This document shows positions 18,552 to 26,358 of a DNA stretch of 54,033 bases, piece after piece. Source of the stretch: Candidatus Solibacter sp. (lineage in GTDB: Bacteria; Acidobacteriota; Terriglobia; Bryobacterales; Bryobacteraceae); NCBI GenBank assembly GCA_025361425.1, contig JANYAH010000200.1, positions 1 to 54,033 on the forward strand. Reading direction: 5' to 3'. Made by a program: the position numbers and the translations under genes. The stretch's first letter is position 1; the number at the start of each line of letters is the position of its first letter. The notes under the pieces were generated by a model, which was not told where the DNA came from, ran no database searches, and saw nothing but the letters and a program-made list of their open reading frames with translations.

Positions 18552-19151
18552 TCACGATGTCCTTGAACTTCGATGGGCCGTTCTTACGCTGCGACGCCGT
18601 GCTGCCCACCAAACGGCGCATCCCACAATTACCAGGCCTAACTGCACAAACGTCCCCGGTTCCGGTACGCCCTGATCGCCGGACGTAATACCGGATTCCA
18701 GTGTTCTTATGAAGTTGCTCTTTTCATCGAACTGATTGATAAAGAACGTCTGCGGTCCCGGTTGTCCGGGACCGATGAACAAGAAGTCAACGCTCCATGG
18801 TCCTTCGTCCGGCGCGATATCAGACCGAGCGAGGGCGCTGAAGTGGCCGGGTGCGCCGGGAGGATTGTTAGGCTGAAACAGCATGAGATCGAAGGCCTGA
18901 CTAATTACGCCGTGGGAGATCATGCCGTACAACTCGGCGGAAAAGACAATATCAACTTCCTGATTCATTAGGAAACTGATGCCGTCCGCATAATAGGTGT
19001 AACGCTGGAGACGTGAAATTGACTCAACTGCCTCCGCTCCCGCCCCATAATCGACGTCGGTAACCTGGTATCGGATTGTTGCGGCGTGAGAAAGACCAGT
19101 CACGAGTAAAGCGCACAGCGGCAGCGGGCTAGCTATTCGATGATTAGACAT
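18552..19151 (-). CDS. PEP-CTERM sorting-domain secreted protein
   Basis: The product is 199 residues. A signal peptide (SPLPLCALLVTGLSHA) and a C-terminal VPEPGTFVQLGLVIVGCAV followed by an Arg cluster mark it as an exosortase substrate. The middle, with several aromatic residues and DFLFIGPGQPGPQTFFINQF, resembles generic beta-sandwich PEP-CTERM cargo without a named domain. It lies 188 bases upstream of the giant gene on the same strand, so joint expression is possible. The ribosome site is weak (AGGA about 14 bases before ATG). Confidence 0.8.
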   Translation of the reverse strand: MSNHRIASPLPLCALLVTGLSHAATIRYQVTDVDYGAGAEAVESISRLQRYTYYADGISFLMNQEVDIVFSAELYGMISHGVISQAFDLMLFQPNNPPGAPGHFSALARSDIAPDEGPWSVDFLFIGPGQPGPQTFFINQFDEKSNFIRTLESGITSGDQGVPEPGTFVQLGLVIVGCAVWWAARRRSVRTAHRSSRTS

Positions 19152-19184
19152 GGTATTAATTGTCCTGTGAACGGCGCGTGCATA

Positions 19185-20255
19185 CTATTTCACCTGCACC
19201 CTCTTCTGCGTTGCCATATTAGCCGCTGAAGCCGCGCCTCCGGCCTCGGCCGCACTCAATTCCTCGTCGATCACCGCGCGAAGCTTTTCATAGGTAGCCG
19301 TCCCGCTCACGGAACGGCCATTCACAAAGAACGTAGGTGTTCCTTGAACGCTTAGTGCCTGTGCCTCCGACGCATGCCTCTTCACTGACTCCGCGGTTTC
19401 GCCGGTGTCCAGGCACTTATCAAACGTATTCGGCTCGAGCTTCAACGTTCGGGCGTGGCTCTTCAATGCGGCTATCTCAAGTTGCTTGGTCGTTACCAGC
19501 AGGTCGTGATACTCCCAATATTTGCCTTGTAGTTCCGCGCACCGGGAAGCCTCCGCCGCCTTCTGCGCGTTGGGGTGCATGGGTAGCGGAAAATCCTTGT
19601 GCGCAAATGCAAGCTTGGCTTTGTATTCCACTGCCAGTTTTTGAAGCACTGGCTGTATCTGTTGGCAGTAGGGACATTCGTAATCCGCATACTCCAGCAG
19701 CGTGACTGGTGCATTCAATGGTCCACGCGTCGGCGCATCGCTCATCAAAATGGGCGCGCGCGGCGGCGCCAGGCGGATGACCACCTTGGCCTGCTTGCGA
19801 ATGGACTGCATGTATGCGGTCTTGGCTTTCGCGATGCGCTTTTCGCGCACTACGTCGATGATCTTGTCGCGAACCTCTTCATACTGTGCAGTCGTGTCTA
19901 TTCCTTCGTAGTAAACACGAAGCGCTTCTTCGGATGGATTCGGCGGGATGGAGCCGTTTACATGCCGCTCGAGCAGTTGAGCGACGCTCAGGTTCTCTTT
20001 CCGCGCCTGTTCGCTGAGTAAGTAATCGTCTATAAACTCGTCCAACGATTTTCGTTCAGCTTCGTAGTAGGCAGTGCGGGCCTGAAAAAGGGCTGCGGGA
20101 GCTTTGCGCTCTAGATCCGACAGAGTTTGGATTACTCCGTTGAGTTCTACAACGGCAGGATCGTTGCTCGGGCGCACATCGGCGCCCGAGGCTCCGCTTG
20201 GTATCCACAATATTGAAGCAATAGCGCTCAACAAAGGGATGAATCTTGGAACCAT
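19185..20255 (-). CDS. DsbA-family thiol oxidoreductase with SurA-like N-terminal region
   Basis: The product is 356 residues with a signal peptide (RFIPLLSAIASILWIPSGA). Residues about 35-160 are helical and resemble the SurA/PrsA-type N-terminal chaperone region (LDEFIDDYLLSEQARKENLS). Residues 175-340 form a thioredoxin-fold DsbA/DsbG-like domain with the active site CPYC (194-197) in DYECPYCQQIQPV and the cis-Pro loop VQGTPTFFVNG. It probably oxidises or isomerises disulfides in exported proteins; the adjacent Cys-rich secreted proteins are attractive substrates (inference). The start at 20255 is fixed by AGGAGAG. A terminator lies just upstream, so it has its own promoter. Confidence 0.88.
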   Translation of the reverse strand: MVPRFIPLLSAIASILWIPSGASGADVRPSNDPAVVELNGVIQTLSDLERKAPAALFQARTAYYEAERKSLDEFIDDYLLSEQARKENLSVAQLLERHVNGSIPPNPSEEALRVYYEGIDTTAQYEEVRDKIIDVVREKRIAKAKTAYMQSIRKQAKVVIRLAPPRAPILMSDAPTRGPLNAPVTLLEYADYECPYCQQIQPVLQKLAVEYKAKLAFAHKDFPLPMHPNAQKAAEASRCAELQGKYWEYHDLLVTTKQLEIAALKSHARTLKLEPNTFDKCLDTGETAESVKRHASEAQALSVQGTPTFFVNGRSVSGTATYEKLRAVIDEELSAAEAGGAASAANMATQKRVQVK

Positions 20256-20317
20256 TGTCTCTCCTCTCAGCACGATCGGTTGCAGTGCGGCCCGCTTTCG
20301 AGCCGTTTTTGTTCCCC

Positions 20318-20352
20318 AAAAAACCGGGTAACCGGGCATGCCCGGCTACCCG
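20318..20352 (-). terminator. rho-independent terminator of the Cys-rich protein gene
   Basis: On the minus strand a 12-base stem (CGGGTAGCCGGG with CCCGGTTACCCG, one G-T pair) closes a 4-base loop and is followed by GTTTTTT. It begins 32 bases after the stop of the gene at 20384 and ends upstream of the DsbA-like gene. Confidence 0.85.
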
Positions 20353-20383
20353 AGACTGGCGCTAGAACGGAAGCGCCAAACAC

Positions 20384-21028
20384 TTACTTCTTAAAGCCGC
20401 CCAGTGCGCCGGCACGGCAGGAAAGGCAAACGCCGTAGCCGCTGCCGTTGCCCAGGATGCTGGCGCAGCGGCCGCCGATGCTCGCGAGTTCCCCGGCGCT
20501 CAGCGTTGCCGGGCTAAACGGGGTTTCGGTGGTCGCGAAACCGGCTCCTTGCATGTGCAGGGTCGTACCCCAAGCGAGCATGCCAGGAACTAAGGTCGCG
20601 GTCGTCACCGTTGCCGCGCTGTTGGCGCAACTGCTCCCCGTGCCGCCGGTGCCCGCCAGGGTGGAAATCAGCTTCACGACGACGGACGTCGGAACAACGC
20701 CGGTCAGAGTCTTGATCGTGAGGTCACGGTTAACCCCAAGATTAACAACCCCATTCGGCGTAATCAGGCAGGAGCAGCAAGAGATGAGTTGCTCATCCGG
20801 CGAGAAGGCGTACACGTTAGCGCAGATGTTGCCTTGCGCACCGCCGAAGCCGGGGCCGAGCAACGGGGCTCCGTTGGCGCCGGTGTTCACAATGTTAATA
20901 TATGACTCACCCGCCGCCGGGTTGGCCGCGTACCGCACCTGGAATTGTGAGTCCGCGGTGATTGGGTTTTGAGCAAACGCGACCATTGTACATACAAAGG
21001 CCGCGAGAATTACGTTTCGTAAATGCAT
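20384..21028 (-). CDS. Cys-rich small secreted protein, copy 1
   Basis: The product is 214 residues with a signal peptide (NVILAAFVCTMVAFAQ). Eight cysteines in the mature part fall in a pattern that includes NICANVY, LISCCSCLITPNG, SSCANSA, GGRCAS and, at the end, GVCLSCRAG. The spacing suggests disulfides or metal binding. No named domain was recognised. A close paralogue lies at 22173-22865, and about 100 bases of upstream DNA are also conserved, so the locus was duplicated. This copy looks intact and has a strong terminator. The neighbouring DsbA-like enzyme may form its disulfides. Confidence 0.75.
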   Translation of the reverse strand: MHLRNVILAAFVCTMVAFAQNPITADSQFQVRYAANPAAGESYINIVNTGANGAPLLGPGFGGAQGNICANVYAFSPDEQLISCCSCLITPNGVVNLGVNRDLTIKTLTGVVPTSVVVKLISTLAGTGGTGSSCANSAATVTTATLVPGMLAWGTTLHMQGAGFATTETPFSPATLSAGELASIGGRCASILGNGSGYGVCLSCRAGALGGFKK

Positions 21029-21150
21029 TTGGGTAGTCCTCCGCTGAAGAAGATAACACTACTTATTCTTCGCTTCAATGGTTTAAACGGGCTAGGTAAA
21101 AGCAATACACAAAACAACTAACGGCGACGCCGATAAACACGACCGCGAAC
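21029..21150. repeat. duplicated upstream region, copy 1 (partner at about 22866-22985)
   Basis: The sequence upstream of both Cys-rich genes is alike, for example the shared run GGGCTAGGTAAAAGCAATA and flanking CACTACTTATTC. Conservation in non-coding DNA suggests shared promoter or regulator sites as well as recent duplication. After about 120 bases the similarity becomes patchy. Confidence 0.65.
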
Positions 21151-21329
21151 AAGTAGATCGGTTTATTGCACTAGTGTTCGGCTTAAAGCCACATAGACTC
21201 AATCGTTTGCCGTTATCGGATAAAGCATTCTCGAAGTTCGATGCTCGAAGTACCGGTAAAATCGGCCGTTTTCCAACACTCGTCACGCTCATAATCTGTA
21301 AACGGTGGCAGAGGCTCGCCTCCGGCGCG

Positions 21330-21425
21330 AGCGGAGGAGTACAACGTCTTGGCAAGAGGGCGCCGCGTAGTGCTGATCGCCGTGTTCGGGTGCGTGAACC
21401 AACGCCCAACTGCAGTGCAGTGACC
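21330..21425 (+). pseudogene. decayed copy of the ribbon-helix-helix-like gene
   Basis: GAGGAGTACAACGTCTTGGC at 21334 onwards aligns with GAGGATTACACCGTCTTGGC inside the gene at 23141-23536 and would read EEYNVLARGRR against EDYTVLARACR. The following codons diverge and reach a stop near 21423. It lies in the same relative position upstream of the Cys-rich gene as the intact copy. This supports an ancestral two-gene unit that was duplicated, with this copy lost. The rest of 21150-21659 shows no gene. Confidence 0.35.
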
Positions 21426-21659
21426 ACCTTGCGAGTAGTACCGGTACTTCTGCCCACGACAACCAAGTGACCGAGTTGAGTTTGTTGAGTACCGGCGCAG
21501 GAATGTTGTCGCACAAGCCTGACTGACAACCGAGGCGGACGGGCTCCTGGGTGGTGCGTCGGCACTCTTGCCGTCGCAGATTGTCCCAAAGGCCGGGTTG
21601 ACCCATAACAAGGCCAATGTGAAACCAAGAGGCAACGCCCGAACGCATTAGGTTTCTGT

Positions 21660-22043
21660 TCAGTCTGAAGATGCAGTTCGTTTCGCCCTCATCACCTTGT
21701 CCACGATAGTCAGCAATGTGGCCGGGAGAAAAGGCTTCTGGACGAACTCAAATTCAGCCTCGATGTTCGCTTGTCGGATTTCAGCGCAGCCGGAAACTAG
21801 TATGAGCGGAATCGTCGGGAGCTCAGCACGCAACGCTTCCGCCAGCGTGATCCCGTCCATTATTGGCATTTGGATATCAGATATTAGCAAGTCCAAACCC
21901 GTACCGAGCTTACGAACTAGCTCAAGGGCTTGGAGCCCGTTTTCCGCTTCAAGGGTCTGAAAGCCGTCGCTTTGCAGCACGGCCTTGATGTACGTCCGGA
22001 CGGACTGTTCATCATCTACGATTAAGGAGATCTCTTGCGACAT
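21660..22043 (-). CDS. stand-alone receiver-domain response regulator (CheY-like)
   Basis: The product is 127 residues and is a receiver domain only. The acidic pair is D10-D11, the phospho-acceptor D56 lies in DLLISDIQMPIMDG, S84 is the switch residue and K103 is in FVQKPF. No output domain follows, so it must act through a partner. The start at 22043 is preferred because GGGGAAG precedes it; an upstream extension in frame lacks domain sense. It sits between the two copies of the duplicated Cys-rich protein locus. No histidine kinase is nearby. Confidence 0.88.
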   Translation of the reverse strand: MSQEISLIVDDEQSVRTYIKAVLQSDGFQTLEAENGLQALELVRKLGTGLDLLISDIQMPIMDGITLAEALRAELPTIPLILVSGCAEIRQANIEAEFEFVQKPFLPATLLTIVDKVMRAKRTASSD

Positions 22044-22172
22044 CGCTTCCCCACCACAAAGAACATGTGGCCTAAGTTTTACATCTATATGGGACTGTTG
22101 AGTAACGTCGGAGTATAAATGAGCCAAACTTCGGTGCATGGCCCGTCGCACTCCTGGGCCGCGGTATCCCCG

Positions 22173-22865
22173 CTACTGATCCTCCATGCTCTTCCTTGGC
22201 GATGCTCGGTAACCTCTTGGTGCCGCCCAGCGCACCGGCGTGGCAGGAAAGGCAGATGCCGTAGCCGCTGCCGTTGCCCGGGATGGAGCGCACCAGCCGC
22301 CAATGCTCGCGCGTTCCGCGACGCTCAGGGTTGCCGGGCTAAACGCGGTTTCGGTGGTCGCGACAAGAATGGCCCCTTGCGCGTGCAGGGTGGTACCCCA
22401 AGCGAGCATGCCAGCAACTGGGACCTCGGCTGTCAACGTTGCCGCGCTGTTGGTACAACTCGTCCCCGTGCCGCCGTTGCCCGCCAAGCTGGAAACCAGC
22501 TTCACGACGACGGACGTCGGGACAACGCCGGTCAGAGTCTTGATAGTGAGGTCACGATTCACTCCAAGATTGACAACTCCATTCGGGGTAATCAGGCAGG
22601 CGCAGCACGGGATGAGCTGCTCGTCCGGCAAGAAAGCGTACACGTTGACGCAGATATTGCCCATCGCAGCGCCAAACCCGCGGCCGAGCAACGGAGCTCC
22701 GTTGGTGCCCGTGTTCACAATGTTGATGCATGACTCACCAGCCGCCAGGTTGGGCTCGTCTCGCTCCTGGAAGAGCGCGTCCGCCGTGATTGGGCCTGCT
22801 GGGACTTGAGCGAACGCGACCGTTGTACACACAAAGACCGCAAGAAGTACGATTCGTAAATGCAT
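22173..22865 (-). CDS. Cys-rich small secreted protein, copy 2, frameshifted at the C-terminus
   Basis: The first about 185 residues closely match copy 1 (MHLRIVLLAVFVCTTVAFAQ; LIPCCACLITPNG; GVVPTSVVVKLVS). After IGGWCAP a one-base deletion relative to copy 1 (GCCAGC becomes GCTCC) changes the frame. The protein then ends in an unrelated 35-residue tail, while the expected GNGSGYGICLSCHAGALGG is still readable in the adjacent frame. The last conserved Cys pair is therefore lost from the product. DNA similarity in the abandoned frame shows the shift is recent or a sequencing error. If real, the protein may be impaired. Confidence 0.7.
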   Translation of the reverse strand: MHLRIVLLAVFVCTTVAFAQVPAGPITADALFQERDEPNLAAGESCINIVNTGTNGAPLLGRGFGAAMGNICVNVYAFLPDEQLIPCCACLITPNGVVNLGVNRDLTIKTLTGVVPTSVVVKLVSSLAGNGGTGTSCTNSAATLTAEVPVAGMLAWGTTLHAQGAILVATTETAFSPATLSVAERASIGGWCAPSRATAAATASAFPATPVRWAAPRGYRASPRKSMEDQ

Positions 22866-23140
22866 TTGGGTAGACGTCCGCTGAAGAAGGTAGCACTACT
22901 TATTCACCGGTTCAATGGTTTGAACGGGCTAGGTAAAAGCAATAGATAAAATGACTAATGGCGATGCCGATGAAAATTAGATTGACAAGCACATTGGTTT
23001 ATCGTATTGTATTCAACGTATTGCGTGATTTGTCATTGTGGGAGCACGCCGCGGATTGCCGCAGACTTGCTCACCACACGAATATGCATAAGACTGGGAG
23101 CGGCTTCGCTCCGGCGATGTGGGTAGACAGTGAACGCATA
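22866..23140. repeat. duplicated upstream region, copy 2, between divergent genes
   Basis: The first about 120 bases repeat the region upstream of copy 1 (shared GGGCTAGGTAAAAGCAATA). The rest leads into the plus-strand ribbon-helix-helix-like gene. The region should contain divergent promoters; no clear hexamer pair was identified. An open frame continues upstream to 22958 in phase with the next gene, so that gene may start earlier. Confidence 0.5.
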
Positions 23141-23536
23141 ATGTGGGTTCTAAGGAGCAAGCTTCGGGTTGTGACCTTCCAAGCCTATTCAGAGGATTAC
23201 ACCGTCTTGGCAAGAGCGTGCAGGGGCTCAGGCGCGCGAAGTTTTTCTGAGTTTGCGTGTACCGCCATCCTCCGTAGGATAGACGCGTTGAGCGCTCCGC
23301 GCTTGACGATACCTAGGCTTGCAAAAGAATCTACCGGTTACTCGCTCCAGTACGTACTGGACGGTCTAAGAGAGGCGTCAACGCCGGTTAGTACCGGTCC
23401 GAGGCGCGCTCTCCTGCCTGGCGCCTGGATATGGCCGTACCTGATCGGACGCGAGCGCTTCATTCCCCGGCCGCCCATGGAGAAGGTCGATTGGTCTCCA
23501 TTGGAACGCAGGGAAAGTTTTCGAGGGCAGTCATGA
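23141..23536 (+). CDS. ribbon-helix-helix-like small protein
   Basis: Near the N-terminus the sequence KLRVVTFQAYSEDYTVLARA followed by GARSFSEFACTAILRRI has the beta-strand, helix, helix pattern of Arc/MetJ or MobC-type ribbon-helix-helix proteins. The remaining roughly 75 residues are not recognised. The stop overlaps the start of the LuxR fusion by four bases (ATGA, 23533-23536), so the two genes are co-translated. The start is uncertain: ATGs at 22958, 23084, 23117 and 23141 are in frame and none has a strong ribosome site. A decayed copy lies at about 21,330. It may be a DNA-binding partner of the downstream regulator (inference). Confidence 0.5.
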   Translation: MWVLRSKLRVVTFQAYSEDYTVLARACRGSGARSFSEFACTAILRRIDALSAPRLTIPRLAKESTGYSLQYVLDGLREASTPVSTGPRRALLPGAWIWPYLIGRERFIPRPPMEKVDWSPLERRESFRGQS

Positions 23537-25602
23537 GCGCAAAACGGAAAGACGACGCACCGAGTGAAAGCGTTACGGGGCGAGGCGTTGCGGATGTCGG
23601 CATGATCCTTACGGACCTGTCATACCAGCCGCTCGCAATCGACCAAGGGGCGGCCTCCATACTTGCCGCTCTGTCGCATCCCAGGCGCTGTCAGGACGCC
23701 GTCGATCCACATCCAGCCTCGACGGTTTCCGTGGACATACGGGATTTAATGCGGCGCGCCGTGCCTGACGGTCTCGATTCCATGAAGACGAAGTTTCGTG
23801 TGGGATTGTTTGCTTACACCGGCCGAGCCTACCTGGTGGAGCCGCAGAATGGAGCCCGCCAGCCGTTGATGGCGCTCCACCTGGAACGAGACTGGTCCGC
23901 GTATGACCCGCTGGCCCAGTTGGGTTTCCGTTACCATTTCACGGAACGTGAGCAGGATGCGTTAAGAGGTATCGCGATGGGACTTACTAACAAAGAGGTC
24001 GCCCAACGCATGAACATTACCCCGAACACGGTCAAGACCTTCCTGCGGCTCATCATGGTCAAGATGGGCGTCACCAGGCGCACCGGAGTGGTAGCCAAGC
24101 TTCTCGAACACATTGACGTGAAACGAATCAGTGTTCTGCTGCTGGTTGTATGCTGGCTCGCTTGTAACGTTGAGGGTCTGGCGCAGACCCTTTCTTCCGC
24201 GGCATTTTGCGCCCCGCCGCTGTGCGTCAACCGGGCCGACGACAGCTCGACGGCTCCGCTTCCAGGTATGCTGCGTTTTGCCGTTCTCAGCGCGCCTGCC
24301 GGAGGATTGATCGCCTTCGATCCCGCGTTAAGCGGGCGCACCATCATGATGGATGCGAGTTCGCGAAACAATCACATCAGGATCGACCGCGATGTCACGA
24401 TCCAGGGCCCCGGATCGAGTCTACTGACAGTCAGTGGCGGCAATGCAACTCGGATCTTTTTCCTGGATGGCTGCACCGCTCGGATCGGCGGCCTCACCTT
24501 GGCGAACGGTTTGGGGAAGGGCGGCGAAGGCGCCCCCGGTACCGGTGGAGCCGGCGGAGGAGGAGGCGCCGCGGGAGTGGGCGGAGCCATTTTCCTGAAC
24601 CGTGGCTCGTTAGTATTGAACGGAGTGCTGCTGAGCGGCAACCGGGCTGTCGGCGGCAATGGCGGGAGTGCCGGCTACACCTTTGGACCAGGCGAAGGCG
24701 GAGGCGGAGGCGGCTTCGGGGGGAATGGCGCGGGCGGCCCCGAAGGAGCGGGAGAGATGGGGGCCCGACGCGGCAACGGTGCGAATCCGGCCGGTTCGGG
24801 AGGTGCGGGCGGCGACTCGGTGGGTGCGGGCGTTACCGGCGGTGACGCCGGCTTTGGCGGCGGCGGCGGCGGCGGGCTCAGCATCGGTGGTAGCGGGAGA
24901 GCCGGCGGCTCCGGGGGTGGTAATGGTTTCGGCGGTGGAGTTGGCGGTGCGGCCGGATTTCTCGATGCGGATGGGACCGCTGGCGCCAGCTCCGGCGGCG
25001 GCGGCGGCGCGGCTCTCGGGGGGGCCGTCTTCGTCAGGTCGGGTTTCCTTCAGTTGGTCGATACCGCGTTTTTTTCCAATTCAACTACTGGCGGCTTGGG
25101 CGCGACAGGTTCCGCCAACGGCCCGGCAAAAGGCGGCGCCTTATTCCTGTGTGCGGCCGAGTTATGTGGCGCCGGCTCTGATGCCGCTGCCGTCTGGTCG
25201 GGAAGTTCGTCTTTCCGCGGCAACGCGGCAGATGTCACAGCGGGCGAAGGCTGTCCCGGCAGAGGCGATACGGATGTCTGTGGACGCCTGGCGTCTTCTC
25301 TGGTGACCCACTTCGCCGTTTTCGCGCCGCCCTCGACCCCGCCTGGGGTACCGTTCTCGGTTGTGGTTACCGCGCTCGACGAAGACAACATACCCGTCCT
25401 CACCTATGCGGGAACGGTGCACCTCGCGAGCAGTGACAAAGGCTCGATCCTGCCGTCCGACACCAAACTCTCTGGAGGCGCCGCCGCCTTCTCCATCACC
25501 CTCAAGACGCCCGGTGTCCAGACGATTACTGCCACCGATGCCGCGAGCGACTTAATGGAGGGGAGCTCGCATACTATTGAGGTAGTCCGGCTTGGAGCCT
25601 GA
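23533..25602 (+). CDS. LuxR regulator fused to a membrane segment and glycine-rich beta-helix secreted protein
   Basis: The product is 689 residues. Residues 20-125 match the sensor-like domain of the LuxR protein at 2374-3006. Residues 134-192 are the LuxR helix-turn-helix (FTEREQDALRGIAMGLTNKE, TPNTVKTFLRLIMVKMGV). Residues 199-217 are a hydrophobic stretch (ISVLLLVVCWLACNVEGLA) that looks like a signal peptide or TM helix. Residues 220-320 resemble CSLREA-type beta-helix starts (IAFDPALSGRTI, DVTIQGPGSSLLTVSG), 328-510 are extremely Gly-rich, and 593-686 form an Ig-like domain. It may be a ToxR-like membrane-bound regulator, or a regulator gene and a secreted-protein gene that lost their boundary. 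An in-frame GTG at 24118 would give a perfect signal peptide. The start at 23533 has GAGGG. Confidence 0.8.
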   Translation: MSAKRKDDAPSESVTGRGVADVGMILTDLSYQPLAIDQGAASILAALSHPRRCQDAVDPHPASTVSVDIRDLMRRAVPDGLDSMKTKFRVGLFAYTGRAYLVEPQNGARQPLMALHLERDWSAYDPLAQLGFRYHFTEREQDALRGIAMGLTNKEVAQRMNITPNTVKTFLRLIMVKMGVTRRTGVVAKLLEHIDVKRISVLLLVVCWLACNVEGLAQTLSSAAFCAPPLCVNRADDSSTAPLPGMLRFAVLSAPAGGLIAFDPALSGRTIMMDASSRNNHIRIDRDVTIQGPGSSLLTVSGGNATRIFFLDGCTARIGGLTLANGLGKGGEGAPGTGGAGGGGGAAGVGGAIFLNRGSLVLNGVLLSGNRAVGGNGGSAGYTFGPGEGGGGGGFGGNGAGGPEGAGEMGARRGNGANPAGSGGAGGDSVGAGVTGGDAGFGGGGGGGLSIGGSGRAGGSGGGNGFGGGVGGAAGFLDADGTAGASSGGGGGAALGGAVFVRSGFLQLVDTAFFSNSTTGGLGATGSANGPAKGGALFLCAAELCGAGSDAAAVWSGSSSFRGNAADVTAGEGCPGRGDTDVCGRLASSLVTHFAVFAPPSTPPGVPFSVVVTALDEDNIPVLTYAGTVHLASSDKGSILPSDTKLSGGAAAFSITLKTPGVQTITATDAASDLMEGSSHTIEVVRLGA

Positions 25603-26358
25603 TCCTCATGTCTCCCGATCACCAAAATGATTTATGCACCAACCTGGCCGCAAAGTCGCGCTCAGCAAGTCAAATGGAAGCACCAAGCCTAAGCACACGC
25701 GTGGCATGATGGTCCGCTCGAGTGCACTCAGCCTGCCGATTGGCTGCCCAGTGAAGAAGGAAAGACAGAACGAGACAACGGGATGCGGCCCCGTAAAGTC
25801 TTTTGGAGGACCCCATATGCACTTGCATTCAGGGCCGACTACGAAGCCGCGTTCACAGTATATCGTACCGTCAGCGCGCCATCTTGGTGCATTACCGGCG
25901 AGGTCTTCGACCTAAAGCCGGCGAGCAAACCGCCGCGGAATTCCGAGGAACTTTCCGAGCCAATTTGTACTCCTTTCATAAATCGGACGCAGAAAACCCG
26001 GCCGCCCCTGCGGGTCCGGCTTGCGGCTTTCCCCGATGACTACCAGTGTGGGCCGCGTGGGCTGGTCTACGGCGGCCTGCTTGCCGCACAGCGGACCGTT
26101 GCGCAGATTGTACAGATGAGACACCGAGACCTGCGCCAGCCGCGCATATTCCGGCTTGCCAAACGCTCCTATTCGCGCCGCAGAATACAGCACGTCGCCG
26201 GTCCGCTCAAGATCGGGATTTAATGTCGCGGCGTTCTGCGTATGTACATTCATTCGGTCGCAGCTCGCCCATCAACTCATCTCCTTTTTCAGTATCATCT
26301 TGCATTGGACAATTCCGTCTCCATCAGCAGGCCAGGACGCTATCATGGTAGATCGATT
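25603..26358. other. gene-poor interval with integrase debris
   Basis: Apart from the integrase remnant listed separately, no coding sequence is supported between the LuxR fusion and the membrane protein starting at 26359. Small plus-strand frames lack motifs and ribosome sites. This marks the change from the accessory left part to the gene-dense right part of the window. Confidence 0.5.
25987..26208 (-). pseudogene. integrase/transposase (rve-type) fragment
   Basis: The minus-strand translation has FGKPEYARLAQVSVSHLYNL followed by TRPTLVVIGESRKPDPQGRP and GF. This matches the segment of integrase-core transposases that reads EYxRLAxISVSHLYNLR ... TRPxxVxIGERRKPDPQGRPGYLRVDTVHQGD. The match stops abruptly after GFLR, just before the first catalytic Asp (DTVH), and unrelated sequence follows. 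The catalytic domain is missing, so it is a deletion remnant. Confidence 0.65.

Noticed and set aside
24659-25306. 215-codon alternative plus-strand frame in the Gly-rich region
   Set aside because: A frame shadow of the GGX-rich repeats of the LuxR fusion gene.
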